A stretch of 64,000 bases of DNA from CAZMPJ01 sp964568455 (GCA_964568455.1 CAZMPJ010000001.1:434001-498000), one strand, 5' to 3'; counted from the stretch's first letter, positions 16,820 to 26,494 are shown. The notes: a model not told the origin generated them from the letters alone. Numbers and translations are program-made.

Positions 16820-17528
16820 GCATATCTTTGTTTGTGGCTGCAATATCTATAAAGCGTTGCACAAGCTCTTCTCCTGACCTGGCCATGTCTGGATCAAGTC
16901 TGGGAGCTACTTGTGCTTTCCAATTAGTTAAATAATTTGCTAATGCATCATGTTCATAATTAAAAGCAAAACGCATTATTTCGAGGGGAAACAACATTTT
17001 CATGCTCTGAGCAGCCACTAGTTTTCCAAGATTATTAAATAAAGACGGCAGTATAAATGGGCCAAAGAGTCCTCCTGCTTCCTGCTGCAAACTTAAGTTA
17101 AGCCATATAACAGAATCATCAAAGTCACCCATAAACTCTTTAAGTGGTTCAGCACTAAATGGCTGCGAAACAAAATCGCCAATTGCTGTAGTCTTTGAAA
17201 AAATTAGACCTCGTTGTTTAATTGGATCAGCATCATCTTGCAAAAAATCTAGTTGAGGACAAAAAGCAACAAAGGAACAGAAAAAATCAAAGGCCTGACT
17301 AAATTCTTGACCAGCTAAATCTATTCTTTGCTGAATAAGGGGTGGCATTTGTATGCCTAAAACAAAAAGCATATTTTTAGTAGCTAAATCTATTATTGCT
17401 GTTTCGTCTGGAGCCTGTTTTGTATCTTGCCATCTATGTCTACCAATAGTAGGTCTAGTTGAAAATCTAAACTGCCCTATTTGTCCTGGTGCAGGTGTAA
17501 GCCCATTTTTAAAAGCAATAACACTCAT
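16815..17528 (-). CDS. Protein of unknown function (orphan, sigma-28-like promoter)
   Basis: 237 aa. No family was recognised. The first 34 residues (MSVIAFKNGLTPAPGQ...) are basic and contain no Asp or Glu; the rest is predicted mixed helical with Phe-rich stretches (FSQAFDFFCSFVAFCP). It has no signal peptide or clear membrane helix. No ribosome site is seen and the ATG lies 9 nt after the -10-like element, so its mRNA may be leaderless. Confidence 0.6.
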   Translation of the reverse strand: MSVIAFKNGLTPAPGQIGQFRFSTRPTIGRHRWQDTKQAPDETAIIDLATKNMLFVLGIQMPPLIQQRIDLAGQEFSQAFDFFCSFVAFCPQLDFLQDDADPIKQRGLIFSKTTAIGDFVSQPFSAEPLKEFMGDFDDSVIWLNLSLQQEAGGLFGPFILPSLFNNLGKLVAAQSMKMLFPLEIMRFAFNYEHDALANYLTNWKAQVAPRLDPDMARSGEELVQRFIDIAATNKDML

Positions 17529-17537
17529 GGTAACTTT

Positions 17538-17564
17538 TTATCGGAAAGTTTGTGAGGAAATTTC
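17538..17564 (-). promoter_or_regulatory. Sigma-28-like promoter for the 17528 gene
   Basis: Minus strand: TGAAATTT, 14-nt spacer, CGATAA, then 9 nt to the ATG. Confidence 0.65.
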
Positions 17565-17569
17565 ACTAT

Positions 17570-18493
17570 TTATGAAAGAAAATAATCCAAACCCCAATGC
17601 TCGGCCGCTCGCTTAAAAGCATAGATAACAGTGTCCCAGGTTTGATGGCGTTTGTTTGCTTCTGGTTTAGTCATTTTGCGCAGGATTTTATAAATTATGG
17701 CTGGAATATTATGATCTCGAGGCAACTCGCCTCTTTCAACTTGTTCTTCAGAAAGAACTTTTCCAGTTAGCATTTCGTAAATATTATAACCAAGCGCAAA
17801 GATATCAGTATGTTGACCAATCTCTTGTCCTTCTCTTTGCTCTGGAGCAGTATAATGAGGGTTATAAAACATTAGGTCAGGTTCATTCTTTATTAAATAT
17901 TGGTAAGTTTCTCCTGATAGGTCTAATAACTTAAGGTTTCCTTCTTCATCAAACATAATGTTGTCCGGCTTTAAATCGGCATGTACTCGTATTCCTTTTT
18001 TAATGGCTATTTCTAAACCATAACAAATGCTCATCGTGATTTCGATTGCTTCAGGCACTGATAAGCGGCCTTTTTCTTCAAGAATGGCTCTTAGGGTTTT
18101 GCCTTTGATATAATCGGCAACTAAATGACCTGTTTTTGGATCAAACCCTCTAATTTCTGGCGCAATTCCAGTACCTCTTAAAGCCATTAATTCTCTTGAT
18201 TCTGCTTCAAGAAAAGGTAAAAAGGATTCTGCCCGGGGTGCTTTAATAACTACTGCTCTTTGTGTGCTTGAATCAACTGCTAGATAAACCTCTCCTACTC
18301 CACCAGTACAAAGATGTTCGCTTACATCATAGGCTAAGCCACTAACAATAACTTGGGTGGGTATAAAAAGAGCTTGATAAGTGCTTAGGCCAGAATGGAT
18401 AGGAGTAGTATTCTTTGGTTGAGCAGGAACCGTAGGTGTTAACACCTTTGGTTTTGCTACTTGTGTACGAATTGATCCAGATATGTAGCTCAT
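17570..18493 (-). CDS. Serine/threonine protein kinase-like protein, non-RD
   Basis: 307 aa. Residues 1-55 are a basic, Pro/Thr-rich leader without Asp or Glu. The kinase fold follows: glycine loop GGVGEVYLA (64-72), ATP lysine K84, catalytic loop H171-A-D173-L-K-P-D-N178, metal loop D191-L-S193 in place of DFG, and APE at 216-218. The HRD arginine is Ala, so activation-loop phosphorylation is probably not needed. Catalytic Asp, Lys and Asn are kept, so activity is plausible. No transmembrane or sensor domain is present. A good GGAG ribosome site precedes the ATG. Confidence 0.85.
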   Translation of the reverse strand: MSYISGSIRTQVAKPKVLTPTVPAQPKNTTPIHSGLSTYQALFIPTQVIVSGLAYDVSEHLCTGGVGEVYLAVDSSTQRAVVIKAPRAESFLPFLEAESRELMALRGTGIAPEIRGFDPKTGHLVADYIKGKTLRAILEEKGRLSVPEAIEITMSICYGLEIAIKKGIRVHADLKPDNIMFDEEGNLKLLDLSGETYQYLIKNEPDLMFYNPHYTAPEQREGQEIGQHTDIFALGYNIYEMLTGKVLSEEQVERGELPRDHNIPAIIYKILRKMTKPEANKRHQTWDTVIYAFKRAAEHWGLDYFLS

Positions 18494-18516
18494 GGCTATC
18501 TTGTCTCCTTATATAT

Positions 18517-18543
18517 ATATCGACAATTTTAGATCAAAATTTC
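18517..18543 (-). promoter_or_regulatory. Sigma-28-like promoter for the kinase gene
   Basis: Minus strand: TGAAATTT, 14-nt spacer, CGATAT, 23 nt before the ATG. Confidence 0.65.
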
Positions 18544-18544
18544 A

Positions 18545-19252
18545 CTATTTAGAGGTAAACATCAACCATAAAAAACGAGGTAAAGCCAACTGCCGTTTCC
18601 AGCGCGAAGGCTCGGTAATTAAGCGGTAAAGCCACTCAATATAAAGCTTTTGAATCCATTTTGGAGCACGTTTTTTAAGGCCGGACAAGACATCAAGACT
18701 ACCGCCAATTACCATGGATACTGGTACATTCAAATCTTTTAGGTGACGATTGATCCATCTTTCCTGCTGACCAGCTCCTAAGCCCACAAACAATATATCT
18801 GGTTTCGTCACCTTAATAGCTTGAACAACTTGATTATCATCGCTATCTTGAAAATAACCATGATGATAACCAACTACATTTGGAATCATTTTCGCAGCAG
18901 CTTCCACCACCTCAGGCTTTCCACCCAGTAAATAAATCTTCTTTTCCGCTCCATAAACCTTGATAATTTCCTGCATTAGATCAATGCCTGTAACGCGCTC
19001 TTTTAAAGGTTTGCCCAGTATTTTTGAAACCACTACCAGGCTAATGCCATCAGGCAAGCGCAAAGAAGCATTATTAATGATTTGTTTTAGTTCTTGATCT
19101 TTTTGGCAGGCAACAATAATTTCTGGATTAGGTGTAACTATTAAATGGGTTTGATTAGAACCGAGGAACTCTCCAACTTTTTCAACCGCTTGCTTAAGGG
19201 TTATATTATCAACCTGAACTCCGGCAAAGTTATTGACTGAAGAATAAGTCAA
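18545..19252 (-). CDS. tagA: WecG/TagA/CpsF family glycosyltransferase
   Basis: 235 aa GT26 family protein. The conserved blocks TPNPEIIV, RLPDGISLV and ERVTGIDLM are present, together with the VFVGLGAGQQERWI-like stretch (here LFVGLGAGQQERWI). The family adds N-acetylmannosaminuronic acid or ManNAc to lipid-linked GlcNAc in cell-wall polymer synthesis. It overlaps csaB by 23 nt. With csaB and the DUF5693 gene it suggests synthesis of a pyruvylated secondary cell-wall polymer. Confidence 0.88.
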   Translation of the reverse strand: MTYSSVNNFAGVQVDNITLKQAVEKVGEFLGSNQTHLIVTPNPEIIVACQKDQELKQIINNASLRLPDGISLVVVSKILGKPLKERVTGIDLMQEIIKVYGAEKKIYLLGGKPEVVEAAAKMIPNVVGYHHGYFQDSDDNQVVQAIKVTKPDILFVGLGAGQQERWINRHLKDLNVPVSMVIGGSLDVLSGLKKRAPKWIQKLYIEWLYRLITEPSRWKRQLALPRFLWLMFTSK

Positions 19253-20240
19253 AGTTTAAAGCTGCCTTTCGCTGCAGTAGAGGCCGCAGATGTTCCAGCT
19301 GGCGTTTGATTGAGTGTTTGTGGGATAAGACTTCTTCTAATCTTTCTTGCATCTGGCTTAAACTTAAAACTCGAACGTCAACAAAAGGTTGATTAACCCA
19401 TTTCATAAAAGCAGCAACTTTGGGGTCATAAGATAAACCTAGCATAGGAACCTTATTTAAAAGCGCAAAGATTAAAGCATGAAGCCGCATCCCGATTACT
19501 AAATCAAGCTGAGAAAAAACAGCTAGCAATTCTTCGGGCTCTGAATAGCGCAAAATCAATTTTGAGCTAATATCTGCCATATGCATTACTTCGGTAGCAA
19601 ATTCTAAATCCTGGGCAGGCTGGAAAGGAATAAATATTGGAGTGAATTTGTGTTTTCCGCGCAGCCATTTTAGCGAATCAGCAACAACTTGAGCTTTATC
19701 TTCTGGCAACTTTCTTAAAATCACTCCAACCAAAGGCTTTTTAAAATCAATTTTTTCAGCATGCAAAATTCCTGCCCCTACTCTGGGCTTGGGCACTTGC
19801 AGCATGCCAGTTGGATCTCCAGTTAAACAAACCGGCGGTTTTTTAACGCCTAATTTATGTATTTCATTAAAAGAAATGCGATCTCTTAGCGTAATTAAGT
19901 TGGTTTGGTTAAGGATAAGCTTAGTAAATAACCTTGAAAAGAAGCCCTTAAGCGGCCCAAACCCTTGACCAAAGACTACTACTCTTTTGCGCAGTAGTTT
20001 AGCCAGCAGGATAATCGTTAAATAATAAAATAAACTGCGGCGGCTGGTCTTATTTTGAAATAGCGTGCCGCCTCCGCTAACTAACACATCAGTATTAAGT
20101 ATTTCAGAAAAAGTTTTAGTCCAAGAACGGCCAGTTAAAACTTTAACTTGGTGAGATAAAAACCCGGTTTTTAAAGTTTTTAATACAGCTTCATCCCCTG
20201 CATTACCAAACCCATAATAGCCTGAAATTAATATTCTCAT
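19230..20240 (-). CDS. csaB: Polysaccharide pyruvyl transferase CsaB
   Basis: 336 aa. It begins with the typical ISGYYGFGNAGDEAVL motif, carries SGGGTLFQNKTSRRS and ends with a GT-B-like half containing GMRLHALIFAL and GLSYDPKVAAF. CsaB adds pyruvate to the cell-wall polymer that SLH domains bind, so an S-layer with SLH proteins is expected. It lies between tagA and the DUF5693 gene, overlapping the latter by 4 nt. Confidence 0.9.
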   Translation of the reverse strand: MRILISGYYGFGNAGDEAVLKTLKTGFLSHQVKVLTGRSWTKTFSEILNTDVLVSGGGTLFQNKTSRRSLFYYLTIILLAKLLRKRVVVFGQGFGPLKGFFSRLFTKLILNQTNLITLRDRISFNEIHKLGVKKPPVCLTGDPTGMLQVPKPRVGAGILHAEKIDFKKPLVGVILRKLPEDKAQVVADSLKWLRGKHKFTPIFIPFQPAQDLEFATEVMHMADISSKLILRYSEPEELLAVFSQLDLVIGMRLHALIFALLNKVPMLGLSYDPKVAAFMKWVNQPFVDVRVLSLSQMQERLEEVLSHKHSIKRQLEHLRPLLQRKAALNFDLFFSQ

Positions 20241-22087
20241 GTTTGCTTACTTAATATTTTATTACTTATGAAAGCCACAATCAATCCAATTATTACGCCC
20301 AGCTCAAGGCCATTAAAAGTTCGGATAAGGGAAACTATAATTGGTGTGTGGATATGGGTAAAAGAATTAGTGACTGAAACAACCGCTACCGTTCCCAGCG
20401 CGGCAAAAAGCCATAACCAAGTTTTGTGGTTAGTGATCTTGTAAATGGCAGCTAGAAATAAAAATGGATAGCCGAATAAAAATTCTTTGGTGCGAGGCCG
20501 GATAAGCAAGATTGACTCAAGCATTTGTCTGGCAAATTTTTCAAATCCCGGTACTGGAATAACAAAGTTGCCTGATCGAGCTACTAATATTAATAAGGCA
20601 AGCAATATTATTGCTCCGCAAGCCACCACAAACATTTTAACTTCGCTCTTTAAAAAGTCGATAAGTCCGCGTTTCAAAATAAAGTAAGCCGCAACAATTA
20701 CTATAGGTAAAAGTAAAGCAAGTTTTACTCCAGTAAAAGTCTCTGCGCCTATCATAAATCGGTAATCTGCTAATAATCCTACAATTAAAAATATGCCAAC
20801 CATGGTTTCGGCTAATATGTTTAAAACCATAAAAAGCGAATCCCAGATAGTAGTAATGCGTTTATTTTCTTTAGAAAAAGTTGAAATCACAGCTAAGGAC
20901 GGAAAAGTAATCGCAGCTAGAAAAGCCAAACTTTTTTGCAATAAAGTAGTATAACCAATTGCGCCTAGGAAAGTAATTTTTAACCCACCTATAATAGTAA
21001 GTATTAATAATAGCCAATAAGGGATTTTAACAAAATAGCGCACTAAAAAGAGAAATCCAATCATAACTCCTAAACCAAGAATTAAAATCTGCCAGCCAGC
21101 AGGCCTGATTTTAGGAATTTCTTCTGCTCTGCCTAGCACAAAGCCATTCTTTTCTAAATCTGTTTTTAAGTTCCCCACAAAATCTAAAAAAGGATAGTCA
21201 AAAGGTCTTAGATAAAGAACTTGGACTTTTCTTTCTTTGGCCGCGCGCACAAAACGCTTGCTAACTTCATCATAGTTTAACTTCTTAATTTCATCTTTAG
21301 AAATGCTGTGCACTTTCTTTAGATCGTTTTTCATCAGGCGGCGTAGATGTTTGTTGCCATACTGGTTAATGATTTCAATATAACCATATTTAATTTTGTT
21401 ATCTTTTAATGCTCTGGCTGTGCCGGCAATTTCGTTGGGAAAGCCTACAATCTCTTCTCCTTCAAAAATAATCAGGCTATAGTCTTTTAATTTGGAAAAC
21501 TTCTCAACTAAATTATCGTCGGTATAATATTTATGATTCCAAACCCGAGGGACAATCCAAAAACCTTGATTAGATAAGAAGCTAGCTTGTTTTTCCGATA
21601 AACCAATGGGTAGTTTTCTTAATTCTTCTTCAGGCGCATCCACTTCTAACACATCACTGCCTAAAAATTTCAACTTCGATTTACCTAACGCGATTTTTAA
21701 CTGTTCAGATACCCTTTTTCTTACTTTTGGATCAGTTATTTGAATATAAGTTTTATCAGTACTAATTAAGCCTCTTTCAAACAAACCATATAATCTGGGA
21801 TTAATATCTTTTAAACTTGCAATAGAACTGCCTTGAGTATAATAAAGTTCACCTAAAGCTACCGCGTCAGGCAAAGTTTCTTCAAAAAGGCCAATTGAAA
21901 CTACCCCTCGCTTTTTTAATTCAGATAAATCAAGGTTTAAGCCTTTAACATCATTATAATCAACACAAAGCTCAATATTTCTAGATTGAAGCTCAATAAA
22001 ATAACGGGTATAAACCAAAGAAGCTCCGGTTATAACTGAAATCGTTAAAATTGCCACTAAAATCCACTTTGATATTTTGTTGATCAT
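20237..22087 (-). CDS. DUF5693 family membrane protein
   Basis: 616 aa. One N-terminal transmembrane helix, an extracytoplasmic domain of about 290 residues (VDYNDVKGL through YLRPFDYPF), then about eight membrane helices from residue 325 to the end. DUF5693 genes commonly sit next to csaB, and a role in exporting or anchoring the pyruvylated cell-wall polymer is inferred from that. Its 3' end overlaps csaB; prfB lies 2 nt upstream. Confidence 0.8.
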   Translation of the reverse strand: MINKISKWILVAILTISVITGASLVYTRYFIELQSRNIELCVDYNDVKGLNLDLSELKKRGVVSIGLFEETLPDAVALGELYYTQGSSIASLKDINPRLYGLFERGLISTDKTYIQITDPKVRKRVSEQLKIALGKSKLKFLGSDVLEVDAPEEELRKLPIGLSEKQASFLSNQGFWIVPRVWNHKYYTDDNLVEKFSKLKDYSLIIFEGEEIVGFPNEIAGTARALKDNKIKYGYIEIINQYGNKHLRRLMKNDLKKVHSISKDEIKKLNYDEVSKRFVRAAKERKVQVLYLRPFDYPFLDFVGNLKTDLEKNGFVLGRAEEIPKIRPAGWQILILGLGVMIGFLFLVRYFVKIPYWLLLILTIIGGLKITFLGAIGYTTLLQKSLAFLAAITFPSLAVISTFSKENKRITTIWDSLFMVLNILAETMVGIFLIVGLLADYRFMIGAETFTGVKLALLLPIVIVAAYFILKRGLIDFLKSEVKMFVVACGAIILLALLILVARSGNFVIPVPGFEKFARQMLESILLIRPRTKEFLFGYPFLFLAAIYKITNHKTWLWLFAALGTVAVVSVTNSFTHIHTPIIVSLIRTFNGLELGVIIGLIVAFISNKILSKQT

Positions 22088-22089
22088 GC

Positions 22090-23175
22090 CTATTTCCCTT
22101 TCTTGCGCAGCATAGCTTCAATAAAAGGATCAATATCACCGTCAATAACCGAATCCACATTTCCCACATCAGTGTTAGTGCGATGGTCTTTTACCATAGT
22201 ATAAGGTTGAAACACATAGGAACGAATTTGACTGCCCCATTCGATCTTCTTTTTCTCGCCGCGCAGCTCTTCCAGCTTTTCTTTTTGCTGGCTTTGCATC
22301 ATTTCATATAATCTAGCTTTTAAGAGTTTCATAGCAGCTTCGCGGTTTTGCAGCTGCGATCTTTCTGATTGGCATTGGGATACCATTCCTGTTGGGATAT
22401 GGGTTAATCTGACCGCAGAATCAGTCTTATTAACATGTTGTCCGCCCGGACCAGAAGCACGGTAAGTATCCACTCTTAAATCTTTGGGATCAATATCAAC
22501 ATTAGCATCGTCTGTCATTTCCGGGATAACATCAACCGCGGCAAAAGAAGTGTGGCGTTTTCCATCAGAATTAAAAGGCGACATTCTAACTAAGCGATGG
22601 ATCCCGTTTTCTGATTTTAAATAACCATAAGCATAAAGCCCGGAAATAATTAAAATTACTGATTTAATGCCAGCTTCTTCACCATAAGAGACATCTGGCA
22701 TTTCAACCGTATAGCCTTTACTTTCTGCCCAGCGAGTATACATTCTAAGCAATATCTGAGTCCAATCTTGGGCATCGGTTCCACCAGCACCCGCGTTAAT
22801 CCCAAGAATGGCATTGTTGCGGTCATATTCTCCACCTAATAAAGCAGAAAGCTCAATCTGATTAGATTTCTTCTTTAATTCATTAAAATCTTTTTTCAGC
22901 TCGTCAAGATCTTCTTCTTTAGCCAGTTCTATAAAAGTAAGCAGTTCTTCAATGCCATTAACCAGTTCTTCATAATTACCAATCTCTTTTTCTAAACCTT
23001 TTTTCTCTTGCATTACTTTTTTAGCCCGATTCTGATCTTGCCACAGCTTGGGATCAGCCGATTCCTGTTCAACTTTTCCTAAAGCCTGTTTTTTGTCCTG
23101 AATCTTAGCGATTTCGCCCAGTTCTTTTGCTTTATCTTTTAATTTATTTAGTTCTGTTCTAAGTTCATGCAACAT
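22090..23175 (-). CDS. prfB: Peptide chain release factor 2
   Basis: 361 aa class I release factor. The stop-codon recognition tripeptide is SPF (RMSPFNSDGKRH) and the peptidyl hydrolysis motif is GGQ in SGPGGQHVN. SPF marks RF2, reading UAA and UGA. The open frame runs through the position where many prfB genes carry a UGA and programmed +1 frameshift; here no UGA is found, so that autoregulation is absent. It overlaps the secA stop by 28 nt. Confidence 0.94.
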   Translation of the reverse strand: MLHELRTELNKLKDKAKELGEIAKIQDKKQALGKVEQESADPKLWQDQNRAKKVMQEKKGLEKEIGNYEELVNGIEELLTFIELAKEEDLDELKKDFNELKKKSNQIELSALLGGEYDRNNAILGINAGAGGTDAQDWTQILLRMYTRWAESKGYTVEMPDVSYGEEAGIKSVILIISGLYAYGYLKSENGIHRLVRMSPFNSDGKRHTSFAAVDVIPEMTDDANVDIDPKDLRVDTYRASGPGGQHVNKTDSAVRLTHIPTGMVSQCQSERSQLQNREAAMKLLKARLYEMMQSQQKEKLEELRGEKKKIEWGSQIRSYVFQPYTMVKDHRTNTDVGNVDSVIDGDIDPFIEAMLRKKGK

Positions 23176-25475
23176 TTTTTATATTTTTTCCCTGATCCGC
23201 AAGGACACTGGTCATTTCGACCAACTTTTAGTTTATTTGGTTCAATTTTCATTTTTTTAGGTTTTGCTTGCGGCCCTTCGGTCACCTGCACTTTAAGAAT
23301 CATATCTATAATTTCTTCTTTTGCTCCCCGCATCATAGCTTGAAACATGCCATAACCTTCAATCTTATATTCAACCAAAGGATCTCGTCCTCCCATCCCT
23401 CTCAGCCCAATCCCCTCTCGTAATGAATCCATGTTATGTAATTGCTCAATCCAGGCTTTATCTATTACTTTTAGCATAACCATTTTTTCAATTTGTCTCA
23501 TTATTTCCGAACCCAGTTCAGATTCTCTTGTTTCATAATCTTTTTTAAGCTCTTCATAGTTTTCCTGGCCAATATCCTGCATCATTTCTAAAGCTTTTTC
23601 TTTTAAATCACGACCTTCCAAAATTCTTCTGCGCAAGTTATAAATGGTTCCTCGTTGCTTATTCATAACGTTATCGTATTCTAAAACTTGTTTGCGAATA
23701 GAAAAATGGTATTGCTCCACTTTATTTTGGGCTCGCTCAAGAGCATTAGTAATTAATTTGTGTTCAATCGGAGTATCTTCCTCAATTCCCAAACGATCCA
23801 TCATGCTCGATATTCTATTGGAGCCAAAAAGCTTCATTAAATCATCTTCTAGTGATACGTAAAATTTTGACGAGCCAGGATCGCCTTGTCGGCCGGTTCG
23901 CCCTCTAAGCTGGTTATCAATTCTTCTGCTTTCATGCCTCTCTGTGCCCATTACATATAAGCCGCCCAAATCAGTTACCCCGTCACCCAAAACAATGTCA
24001 GTTCCGCGGCCAGCCATGTTGGTAGAAATAGTAACCATTCCTTTTTGACCGGCTTTAGCCACAATTTCCGCTTCTCTTTCATGTTGCTTAGCATTAAGCA
24101 CATTGTGTGGCACCCCACGCCGCTTTAACAATTGCGAAATGAGTTCTGAGTTTTCAATAGAGATACTCCCCACTAAGAGAGGACGGCCTCTTTTGTGTTC
24201 TGTAACAATGTCATCTACTACTGCTTTAAATTTTGCCCGCTTGTTTTTATAAACTACATCAGACAAATCTTTTCTAATCATAGGTTTGTGAGTAGGAATA
24301 ACCATTACTTCCAAACCATAGATTTTCCATAACTCGCCTTCTTCCGTTTTTGCGGTTCCGGTCATTCCGGCTAATTTATTGTAAAGACGGAAATAATTTT
24401 GTAGAGTTATAGTTGCCAAGGTTTGAGCTTCCTGCCGAACCTCTACTCGCTCTTTTGCCTCAATTGCTTGATGCAAGCCGTCGGAAAAACGCCTACCCTG
24501 CATTAAGCGGCCGGTAAATTCATCTACAATAAGTACTTCACCGTTTTTAACCACATAATCAACATCTTTTTCAAACATATGACGGGCACGTAAAGATTGA
24601 GTAATTTGGTGAGCCATCCCCATGGTAGAAATATCAAATAAATATTCAATACCTAGCATTCTTTCGGTTTTCTTAACACCTATTTCAGTTAAGACTGCGT
24701 TTTTTGTCTTTTTATCAGTGGTAAAATCACCGCCGTAGACTAGCTTCCGGGCAAGTTGATCAGCTTGCAAATATTCTTGAGTAGACCCATCAATCATACC
24801 GGAAATAATTAAAGGGGTTCGGGCTTCATCAATTAAAATACTATCAACTTCGTCAATAATGGCATAGTGTAATTCTCTTTGCACACATTGTTCCAGAGAA
24901 AAAGCCATGTTATCGCGTAAGTAATCAAAACCAAATTCATTATTAGTGCCGTAAACAATATCACCGTTATAGATTCCTCTTCGCTCTTCCGGTTCCATCC
25001 AGTTTTGAATTGCACCTACTGATAATCCTAAGGATTTATAAATTGGTCCCATCCATTCACTGTCTCTTTTTGCCAGATAATCGTTAACCGTTACAACGTG
25101 CACTCCCTTTCCTTGCAACGCATTAAGATAAACCGGCATAGTAGCGGCTAAAGTTTTTCCCTCACCGGTTTTCATTTCTGTTACTTTACCCTGGTGAAGA
25201 ATAATTCCACCTAAAACCTGAACATCAAAGTGCCTAAGGCCCGTAGTTCTAACAGAAGTTTCTTTAACTACCGCATAAGCTTCGGGAAGAATATCATCCA
25301 AAGATTGTCCGTCGTTTAAACGTTTTTTAAATTCAGGGGTTTTATCACGCAGTTCTTCGTCTGAAAGTTTTTTTAGTTCTGCTTCTAAATCATTAATACG
25401 GCTTACGATTGGCTGGCAAACACGCAGCCTTTTTTCGTCACTTTTTACAAATAGGTTTGTAAGCCATTTAAACAT
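23148..25475 (-). CDS. secA: Preprotein translocase ATPase SecA
   Basis: 775 aa. The N-terminal DEAD-like motor has Walker A MKTGEGKTLAA and DEVDSILID. The C-terminal tail has the SEC-C zinc motif VGRNDQCPCGSGKKYKKCC. It drives proteins through SecYEG. It is shorter than E. coli SecA (901 aa), mostly through short linkers before the tail. It lies in the comF-hpf-secA-prfB run, with 6 nt between hpf and secA. Confidence 0.97.
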   Translation of the reverse strand: MFKWLTNLFVKSDEKRLRVCQPIVSRINDLEAELKKLSDEELRDKTPEFKKRLNDGQSLDDILPEAYAVVKETSVRTTGLRHFDVQVLGGIILHQGKVTEMKTGEGKTLAATMPVYLNALQGKGVHVVTVNDYLAKRDSEWMGPIYKSLGLSVGAIQNWMEPEERRGIYNGDIVYGTNNEFGFDYLRDNMAFSLEQCVQRELHYAIIDEVDSILIDEARTPLIISGMIDGSTQEYLQADQLARKLVYGGDFTTDKKTKNAVLTEIGVKKTERMLGIEYLFDISTMGMAHQITQSLRARHMFEKDVDYVVKNGEVLIVDEFTGRLMQGRRFSDGLHQAIEAKERVEVRQEAQTLATITLQNYFRLYNKLAGMTGTAKTEEGELWKIYGLEVMVIPTHKPMIRKDLSDVVYKNKRAKFKAVVDDIVTEHKRGRPLLVGSISIENSELISQLLKRRGVPHNVLNAKQHEREAEIVAKAGQKGMVTISTNMAGRGTDIVLGDGVTDLGGLYVMGTERHESRRIDNQLRGRTGRQGDPGSSKFYVSLEDDLMKLFGSNRISSMMDRLGIEEDTPIEHKLITNALERAQNKVEQYHFSIRKQVLEYDNVMNKQRGTIYNLRRRILEGRDLKEKALEMMQDIGQENYEELKKDYETRESELGSEIMRQIEKMVMLKVIDKAWIEQLHNMDSLREGIGLRGMGGRDPLVEYKIEGYGMFQAMMRGAKEEIIDMILKVQVTEGPQAKPKKMKIEPNKLKVGRNDQCPCGSGKKYKKCCMNLEQN

Positions 25476-25481
25476 CTGAAG

Positions 25482-25832
25482 TCAAAGAGCGGAATAATCA
25501 TGCTTGGTTTTTCCAGCTTTTCTTCTTTCTTTAAAAACCACTTTTTCTTTATGTTTGGAAAGCTGGGTTTTGATTTCAGCTTCAACCAAATCGATCGCCG
25601 CGTAGATATCCTGACCTGCTTCTTTAGCCTGGATAAACTTTAAACCGGCGGCCCAAACTCTCATTTCTGCCACATGGCGTTTGGTAGCATCCGCAATGTG
25701 ATTAAACTCAAGCACTACCTCAATCTTTTGTATGTTATTGAAAAACTCTTCTAATTTAGCTGCCTTAGCATGAGCATAGTCACGCATAGAAGGCGTTAAT
25801 TCTGTTCCTCGAGCAGTTACTGTAATTTGCAT
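25482..25832 (-). CDS. hpf: Ribosome hibernation factor, short HPF/YfiA form
   Basis: 116 aa with the single HPF/RaiA N-terminal domain (VTARGTELTPSMRDYAHAKAAKLEEFF) and a basic tail. There is no C-terminal dimerisation domain of the long form. The family binds the 30S decoding centre in stationary phase. GGGAGG precedes the ATG. Location between comF and secA is common in bacteria. Confidence 0.88.
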   Translation of the reverse strand: MQITVTARGTELTPSMRDYAHAKAAKLEEFFNNIQKIEVVLEFNHIADATKRHVAEMRVWAAGLKFIQAKEAGQDIYAAIDLVEAEIKTQLSKHKEKVVFKERRKAGKTKHDYSAL

Positions 25833-25861
25833 TTTATTGATTCCTCCCTATCCCTATTTTA

Positions 25862-26494
25862 TCAAACTTCTACGGCTCTTGAAAGAGTTAAAATTTCTAC
25901 CCGCTTGGCTCCGGCAATCTTTAAGGTTTTAGTACATTCGGCAATAGTTGCTCCAGTAGTATAAATATCATCCATTAATAAGATTCTTTTTTCGTAAATA
26001 GACTTATGGTCATTAACCTTAAAAGCTTGGTTAATATTTTTAAATCTTTCATTCCGGTGTAAATCAAATTGGGCTGTAGTATCCCTGGTTCTTTCTAAGG
26101 CAGAAACAACTGGTGTGCCAAAATATTTTTGCACAACTTCAGCCAATAGCTTTACCTGATTATAACCACGTTCGGTTTTTCTTTTAGGATGCAACGGCAC
26201 AGGAATAATGACGTCAATCTCTTCAATTCTAAGCACAGGTGTATGTGTTAAGTATTTAATTAATAAAAGACCCAAGGGTTCTGCTAATTTTTTGCGCTTT
26301 TTAAATTTAAAGCGATGGATAGCAATCTTAAGCGCATCTTCGTAAACCGCTACAGAATGGATTCCTAAATGCGGCTTCATAAACTTAACTTGCTTAAAAC
26401 AATCAAAACAAAGAATTTCTTTACTGTTTTGGCCACAAACTTCACAGCGGGGAGGAAAAATTAAATCTAAAGCCGCATCTAACAACTTTTTCAT
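25862..26494 (-). CDS. comF: ComF-family phosphoribosyltransferase-like protein
   Basis: 210 aa. An N-terminal zinc ribbon (PRCEVCGQ and CFDCFK) is followed by a type I PRTase domain with the PRPP loop ILLMDDIYTTGATI. ComF proteins take part in natural transformation in some bacteria, in others their role is unproven. It starts the comF-hpf-secA-prfB-DUF5693-csaB-tagA run from a near-leaderless promoter, divergent from the AlbA_2 gene. Confidence 0.88.
   Translation of the reverse strand: MKKLLDAALDLIFPPRCEVCGQNSKEILCFDCFKQVKFMKPHLGIHSVAVYEDALKIAIHRFKFKKRKKLAEPLGLLLIKYLTHTPVLRIEEIDVIIPVPLHPKRKTERGYNQVKLLAEVVQKYFGTPVVSALERTRDTTAQFDLHRNERFKNINQAFKVNDHKSIYEKRILLMDDIYTTGATIAECTKTLKIAGAKRVEILTLSRAVEV

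Noticed and set aside
23100..23175. Programmed +1 frameshift in prfB
   Set aside because: The open frame runs from the ATG through the expected region with no UGA, and the N-terminal helices are complete.
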